A DNA stretch of 64,000 bases from Flavobacterium psychrophilum (GTDB lineage: Bacteria > Bacteroidota > Bacteroidia > Flavobacteriales > Flavobacteriaceae): assembly GCA_945860385.1 (NCBI GenBank), contig CAMAQD010000014.1, forward strand, positions 41,755 through 105,754, in the 5' to 3' direction. The notes beneath the pieces were generated by a model. It searched no databases and was not told where the DNA came from. It saw only the letters and a program-made list of their open reading frames with translations. Both the position numbers and the translations under genes were made by a program. Below are positions 60,314 through 64,000 of the stretch, piece after piece. Every line of letters starts with the position of its first letter. The stretch's first letter is position 1.

Positions 60314-63166
60314 ATGCCAAAAGACAACTCCATAAAATCGGTTTTAATAATAGGTTCAGGTCCAATCGTTATCGGTCAAGCTTGCGAATTTGATTATGCT
60401 GGCTCCCAATCGGCGCGTTCTATCCGCGAAGAAGGAATTGAAGTAATCTTAATTAACTCGAATCCTGCAACGATTATGACCGACCCATCGATGGCCGATC
60501 ATATCTATTTGTTGCCTTTGACGACAAAATCAATTATTCAAATCTTAAAAGAACATCCACAAATTGATGCTGTTTTGCCAACAATGGGAGGGCAAACTGC
60601 TTTAAATTTATGTTTGGAAGCAGACGAAAAAGGAATTTGGAAAGATTTTGGTGTGAAACTTATCGGTGTCGATGTTAATGCCATCAACATTACCGAAGAC
60701 AGAGAGCAATTTAAGCAATTGTTAAAGAAGATCGGAGTGCCTTCTGCACCGGCAGAAATCTGTACTTCTTACCTTCGTGGTAAAGAAATTGCACAGGAAT
60801 TTGGTTTCCCGTTGGTTATCCGTCCTTCTTTTACTTTGGGAGGAACCGGAGCAGCTATTGTATATAAAAAAGAAGATTTCAACGAACTTTTGACTCGTGG
60901 GTTAGAAGCTTCTCCTATTCACGAAGTCTTGATTGATAAGGCTTTAATGGGTTGGAAAGAATACGAATTGGAATTGTTGAGAGATAAAAACGATAACGTC
61001 GTGATTATTTGTTCTATCGAAAATATGGATCCAATGGGAATTCATACCGGAGATTCCATCACAGTGGCGCCAGCGATGACTTTGTCCGACACGACTTTCC
61101 AAAAAATGCGTGATTACGCTATCCTGATGATGAGAAGCATCGGAAACTTTGCCGGAGGCTGTAACGTGCAGTTTGCCGTTTCGCCTGACGATAAAGAAGA
61201 CATTGTAGCGATTGAAATCAATCCTCGTGTGTCTCGTTCTTCGGCTTTGGCATCAAAAGCGACAGGTTATCCTATTGCGAAAGTTGCGTCAAAACTGGCT
61301 TTGGGTTATAATTTGGATGAATTACAAAACCAAATCACCAAATCGACTTCGGCGCTGTTCGAACCAACTTTGGATTATGTGATTGTGAAAATACCGCGTT
61401 GGAACTTCGATAAGTTCGAAGGTGCCGACAGAACTTTAGGACTTCAAATGAAATCGGTGGGTGAAGTAATGGGAATTGGACGCTCGTTCCAAGAAGCCTT
61501 GCATAAAGCCACGCAATCTTTGGAAATCAAGAGAAATGGGCTGGGAGCTGACGGGAAAGGATATAAAAACTACGAGCAAATTATCGAGAAACTCACTTTT
61601 GCCAGTTGGGACCGCGTTTTCGTAATTTATGATGCGATTGCTTTGGGAATTCCACTTTCGAGAATTCACGAAATCACCAAAATCGATATGTGGTTCTTGA
61701 AACAATACGAGGAATTGTATACTTTGGAAAGAGAAATATCCAACTTCAAATTGGAAACTTTGCCTAGAGAATTGCTTCTCGAAGCCAAACAAAAAGGTTT
61801 TGCCGACAGACAGATTGCACATATGTTGGGTTGTCTGGAAAGTCAGATTCATGCTTTGCGAATGTCAATGAACATCAATCGTGTGTTTAAATTAGTTGAT
61901 ACTTGTGCAGCAGAATTCAAAGCTTTAACTCCTTATTATTACTCGACTTTTGAGGCCGAAATCGAAAAAGCAAACGGCGAGCGATACGTTCACAACGAAA
62001 GTATCGTAACCGATAAAAAGAAAATAATTGTTTTGGGTTCAGGACCAAACCGAATTGGACAAGGTATTGAATTTGATTATTCTTGTGTTCACGGTGTTTT
62101 GGCAGCCAAAGAATGTGGTTACGAAACCATAATGATTAACTGTAATCCTGAAACGGTTTCGACTGATTTTGATACTGCTGATAAATTGTATTTTGAGCCT
62201 GTATTTTGGGAACATATTTACGATATTATCCAACACGAAAAACCAGAAGGTGTCATCGTGCAATTGGGTGGACAAACGGCTTTGAAAATTGCTGAAAAGT
62301 TGGCCAAATACGGAATAAAAATTATTGGAACCAGTTTCGACGCTTTGGATTTAGCCGAAGATAGAGGACGTTTTTCCGAACTTTTATCGGAATTAAAAAT
62401 TCCTTTTCCCCAATTTGGAATTGCCGAAACAGCTGATGAAGCTTCTGCTTTGGCGGATACTTTGGATTTTCCTTTATTGATTCGTCCTTCATATGTTTTG
62501 GGTGGTCAGGGAATGAAAATCGTGATCAACAAACAAGAATTAGAAGAACACGTTATCAATCTATTGAAAACGATTCCGGGAAATAAATTGCTTTTAGACC
62601 ATTATTTGGATGGTGCCATCGAAGCCGAAGCCGATGCTATTTGCGATGGTGAAAATGTCTACATCATTGGAATAATGGAACACATTGAGCCTTGCGGAGT
62701 GCACTCTGGTGACAGTAACGCCACTTTGCCACCGTTTAACTTGGGTGAATTTGTGATGACTCAGATTAAAGATCATACTAAGAAAATCGCCTTGGCTTTG
62801 CGAACCGTTGGTTTAATCAACATACAATTTGCCATAAAAGACGATATTGTTTATATCATTGAAGCCAATCCAAGAGCATCGCGTACCGTTCCGTTTATTG
62901 CGAAAGCCTACAACGAACCGTATGTAAATTATGCCACAAAAGTAATGTTGGGTGAAAATAAAGTAACGGATTTCAAATTTAATCCGCAATTAAAAGGATA
63001 TGCGATTAAACAACCGGTTTTCTCTTTCAGCAAGTTTCACAATGTGAACAAAGCGTTGGGACCAGAAATGAAATCTACCGGAGAAAGCATTTTGTTTATT
63101 GACGATTTGAAAGATGACCAGTTTTATGAATTGTATTCTCGAAGAAAAATGTATTTGAGTAAATAA
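60314..63166 (+). CDS. carB: Carbamoyl-phosphate synthase large subunit, without the C-terminal allosteric domain
   Basis: The subunit makes carbamoyl phosphate from bicarbonate, ammonia and two ATP for pyrimidine and arginine synthesis. The two homologous synthetase halves are present: IIGSGPIVIGQACEFDYAGS near residue 11 with RPSFTLGGTGAAIV, and VLGSGPNRIGQGIEFDYSCV near 574 with RPSYVLGGQGMKIV. At 950 residues it ends just after MYLSK, about 120 residues short of E. coli CarB (1073), lacking the MGS-like domain that binds UMP and ornithine. A terminator follows directly, so truncation by frameshift is unlikely. No carA lies in this window. Confidence 0.96.
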   Translation: MPKDNSIKSVLIIGSGPIVIGQACEFDYAGSQSARSIREEGIEVILINSNPATIMTDPSMADHIYLLPLTTKSIIQILKEHPQIDAVLPTMGGQTALNLCLEADEKGIWKDFGVKLIGVDVNAINITEDREQFKQLLKKIGVPSAPAEICTSYLRGKEIAQEFGFPLVIRPSFTLGGTGAAIVYKKEDFNELLTRGLEASPIHEVLIDKALMGWKEYELELLRDKNDNVVIICSIENMDPMGIHTGDSITVAPAMTLSDTTFQKMRDYAILMMRSIGNFAGGCNVQFAVSPDDKEDIVAIEINPRVSRSSALASKATGYPIAKVASKLALGYNLDELQNQITKSTSALFEPTLDYVIVKIPRWNFDKFEGADRTLGLQMKSVGEVMGIGRSFQEALHKATQSLEIKRNGLGADGKGYKNYEQIIEKLTFASWDRVFVIYDAIALGIPLSRIHEITKIDMWFLKQYEELYTLEREISNFKLETLPRELLLEAKQKGFADRQIAHMLGCLESQIHALRMSMNINRVFKLVDTCAAEFKALTPYYYSTFEAEIEKANGERYVHNESIVTDKKKIIVLGSGPNRIGQGIEFDYSCVHGVLAAKECGYETIMINCNPETVSTDFDTADKLYFEPVFWEHIYDIIQHEKPEGVIVQLGGQTALKIAEKLAKYGIKIIGTSFDALDLAEDRGRFSELLSELKIPFPQFGIAETADEASALADTLDFPLLIRPSYVLGGQGMKIVINKQELEEHVINLLKTIPGNKLLLDHYLDGAIEAEADAICDGENVYIIGIMEHIEPCGVHSGDSNATLPPFNLGEFVMTQIKDHTKKIALALRTVGLINIQFAIKDDIVYIIEANPRASRTVPFIAKAYNEPYVNYATKVMLGENKVTDFKFNPQLKGYAIKQPVFSFSKFHNVNKALGPEMKSTGESILFIDDLKDDQFYELYSRRKMYLSK

Positions 63167-63402
63167 GCTTAGTTTTAGATATTGAAAAAGCCCCGATTGG
63201 GGCTTTTTTGTATTAATTATAAAAATGGCGAGTAGCCAAAAGAACTTTTTTTAATTTTTCGTTTTTAACGTCAGGCGGCTTCACGTCAGTTGCGGCTTTC
63301 GAAGCTGAGTATTCTCGGCGAGACAAAACGAAGTTATGGAAAAAGCGGTTACATTTTACAAGGAAAGTAGCAATTGTGTGAAACCGCTGTTATCTGCAGT
63401 TG
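63167..63402. other. 236-nt region between carB and the last gene
   Basis: After the carB terminator there is no coding sequence. Inverted arms AGCGGTT (63344-63350) and AACCGCT (63382-63388) lie 31 nt apart, just before the 15-nt repeat at 63389-63403. TTCGAA-centred and GGCGGCTTCACGTCAG-like GC-richer bases stand out against the AT-rich background. Confidence 0.45.
63186..63209 (+). terminator. Terminator after carB
   Basis: AAAAGCCCC (63186-63194) and GGGGCTTTT (63199-63207) form a 9-bp stem with a 4-nt loop followed by T residues. Confidence 0.85.
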
Positions 63403-63403
63403 C
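63389..63403 (+). repeat. 15-nt inverted repeat flanking the last gene, left copy
   Basis: GTTATCTGCAGTTGC here matches the reverse complement of 63831-63845 at 14 of 15 positions. The copies sit exactly at both ends of the small secreted-protein gene. Confidence 0.6.
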
Positions 63404-63804
63404 TATTTTTTTAACATAATTCCGTGGTGGGCGTCGTTTTTCCTTTGCAAAAAAAGCTGCGAAATTTTATCTTGAAAGTGAATCTCAAAAACTCCAACTA
63501 TTTCAGAATTGAAATTTTCAGAATCATTAGAAGTAATTTCTATAAGTTCGCGTTTAATCTTCCAAGAATACGTTTCCTTTTTTGATGGTGAATAAATCAC
63601 TTCTAACGTTTGATCTTCTTTAAATTCAAATGTAACATTTTCAGCATATTTTACGAGAGTAACAGTTACCACACTTCCGTTTCTTTCAGCATCTTCGAAT
63701 TGCTTCAATTCCCATTTTTTGAATAGTTTTTGTGAATCTTTTTCTAAATCTTTTTGTCCAAAGCAAGTTGAGATTGTAAACATTAAAATGATTAATCCTT
63801 TCAT
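63403..63804 (-). CDS. Small secreted protein of unknown function
   Basis: The 133-residue protein starts MKGLIILMFTISTCFGQKDL, a signal peptide with probable cleavage after FGQ or FG. The mature part (TVTLVKYAENVTFEFKEDQT, LEVIYSPSKKETYSWKI, VGVFEIHFQDKISQLFL) alternates beta-strands, like a small lipocalin-type barrel, but no family is certain. I prefer ATG 63804; a TTG at 63834 would add ten residues encoded inside the flanking repeat. The gene is enclosed by an inverted repeat, suggesting a mobile or cassette-like unit. Confidence 0.6.
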   Translation of the reverse strand: MKGLIILMFTISTCFGQKDLEKDSQKLFKKWELKQFEDAERNGSVVTVTLVKYAENVTFEFKEDQTLEVIYSPSKKETYSWKIKRELIEITSNDSENFNSEIVGVFEIHFQDKISQLFLQRKNDAHHGIMLKK

Positions 63805-63830
63805 ATCGAAGTTGTTACGTGATTTTTTTT

Positions 63831-63845
63831 GCAATTGCAGATAAC
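63831..63845 (-). repeat. 15-nt inverted repeat flanking the last gene, right copy
   Basis: GCAATTGCAGATAAC, the inverted counterpart of 63389-63403 with one mismatch. Confidence 0.6.
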
Positions 63846-63894
63846 GTTCCGCCTTTAGTTTGCATTAATAAATAATTTAGTATTTTTCCGAAGA

Positions 63895-63958
63895 AGAAAC
63901 GGGTGAACTAAAACGTTTCGTAGGGTAGTGACCTAAAAGCGGCATAAGACCCGTTTCT
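63895..63958. repeat. Inverted repeat AGAAACGGGT / ACCCGTTTCT with 44-nt loop
   Basis: The two 10-nt arms (63895-63904 and 63949-63958) are perfectly complementary. The loop contains a smaller TAGG/CCTA pair. No T-run follows. A folded recombination site or an RNA structure are both possible. Confidence 0.5.
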
Positions 63959-64000
63959 ACTTTCGGACTTGCAAGTACTACTTGGAATGATGGGTTTTTA

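Larger units (their letters stand above)
63805..64000. other. Right-edge noncoding region with a long-spaced inverted repeat
   Basis: No coding sequence is seen up to the edge. It holds the right copy of the 15-nt repeat and the 10-bp arms at 63895-63904 and 63949-63958. Confidence 0.45.

Noticed and set aside
61436..61852. 138-residue minus-strand ORF inside carB
   Set aside because: It lies entirely within a conserved carB region and has no start context or homology; shadow.
1..64000. CRISPR array, prophage or rRNA operon
   Set aside because: No regularly spaced repeats of 25-40 nt, no phage structural or integrase genes, and no rRNA sequence were seen on either strand.

Overview
The window looks like chromosomal DNA of a Bacteroidetes bacterium of the Flavobacteriaceae, most likely Flavobacterium or a close relative. 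Signs of this are the strongly AT-rich sequence, promoters of the TTG-N~20-TAnnTTTG type, weak or absent Shine-Dalgarno sites, DUF4290, a small two-domain lycopene cyclase, and a phenylalanine/tyrosine catabolic operon typical of the group. No database search was possible; all family names come from motifs and remembered family features.

Positions 1-30.9 kb hold a large capsule/exopolysaccharide (Wzx/Wzy-type) locus. It has nucleotide-sugar enzymes (UDP-glucose 6-dehydrogenase, UDP-glucuronate decarboxylase, UDP-galactopyranose mutase, a cytidylyltransferase-like protein), a flippase, a polymerase/ligase-like membrane protein, about nine glycosyltransferases, two O-acyltransferases of the acyltransferase-3 family (one cut by the left edge), two hexapeptide acetyltransferases and an AsnB-type amidotransferase. 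It ends with the export and assembly set: Wza-like lipoprotein, Wzc-like tyrosine kinase, a VanZ protein and the initiating sugar-phosphate transferase. The locus is scarred: a decayed IS1182-type transposase near the left end, a decayed glycosyltransferase paralog at 14.5-15.4 kb, an orphan glycosyltransferase tail at 22.1 kb and an 889-nt gene-free gap.

Positions 31-41.8 kb are housekeeping and core genes: tRNA-Met(CAT), a START-like protein, an aminotransferase class IV, YqgE, HU, Fmt, RecQ, an AAA ATPase, DUF493, DUF4290, MurA (with Asp in place of the usual catalytic Cys), a cation diffusion facilitator and a dienelactone hydrolase.

Positions 42-50.2 kb carry a minus-strand aromatic amino-acid degradation operon: Glu/Leu/Phe/Val dehydrogenase, homogentisate dioxygenase, 4-hydroxyphenylpyruvate dioxygenase, aromatic amino-acid hydroxylase, fumarylacetoacetase and a flavin-reductase-like protein. 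It is divergent from an Lrp/AsnC regulator. The shared intergenic region contains a site matching the E. coli Lrp consensus at all 15 positions.

Positions 51.3-59.8 kb form a probable light-response and pigment cluster. A MerR/CarH-like regulator with both cobalamin-binding signatures precedes crtI, crtB, crtZ, crtY, an SRPBCC protein and a DNA photolyase, all on the plus strand; an SDR/DUF2867 protein is convergent. This suggests B12-dependent photoregulation of carotenoid (zeaxanthin-type) synthesis and DNA repair. The window closes with rpmH, carB (lacking the usual C-terminal allosteric domain) and a small secreted protein framed by an inverted repeat that looks cassette-like.
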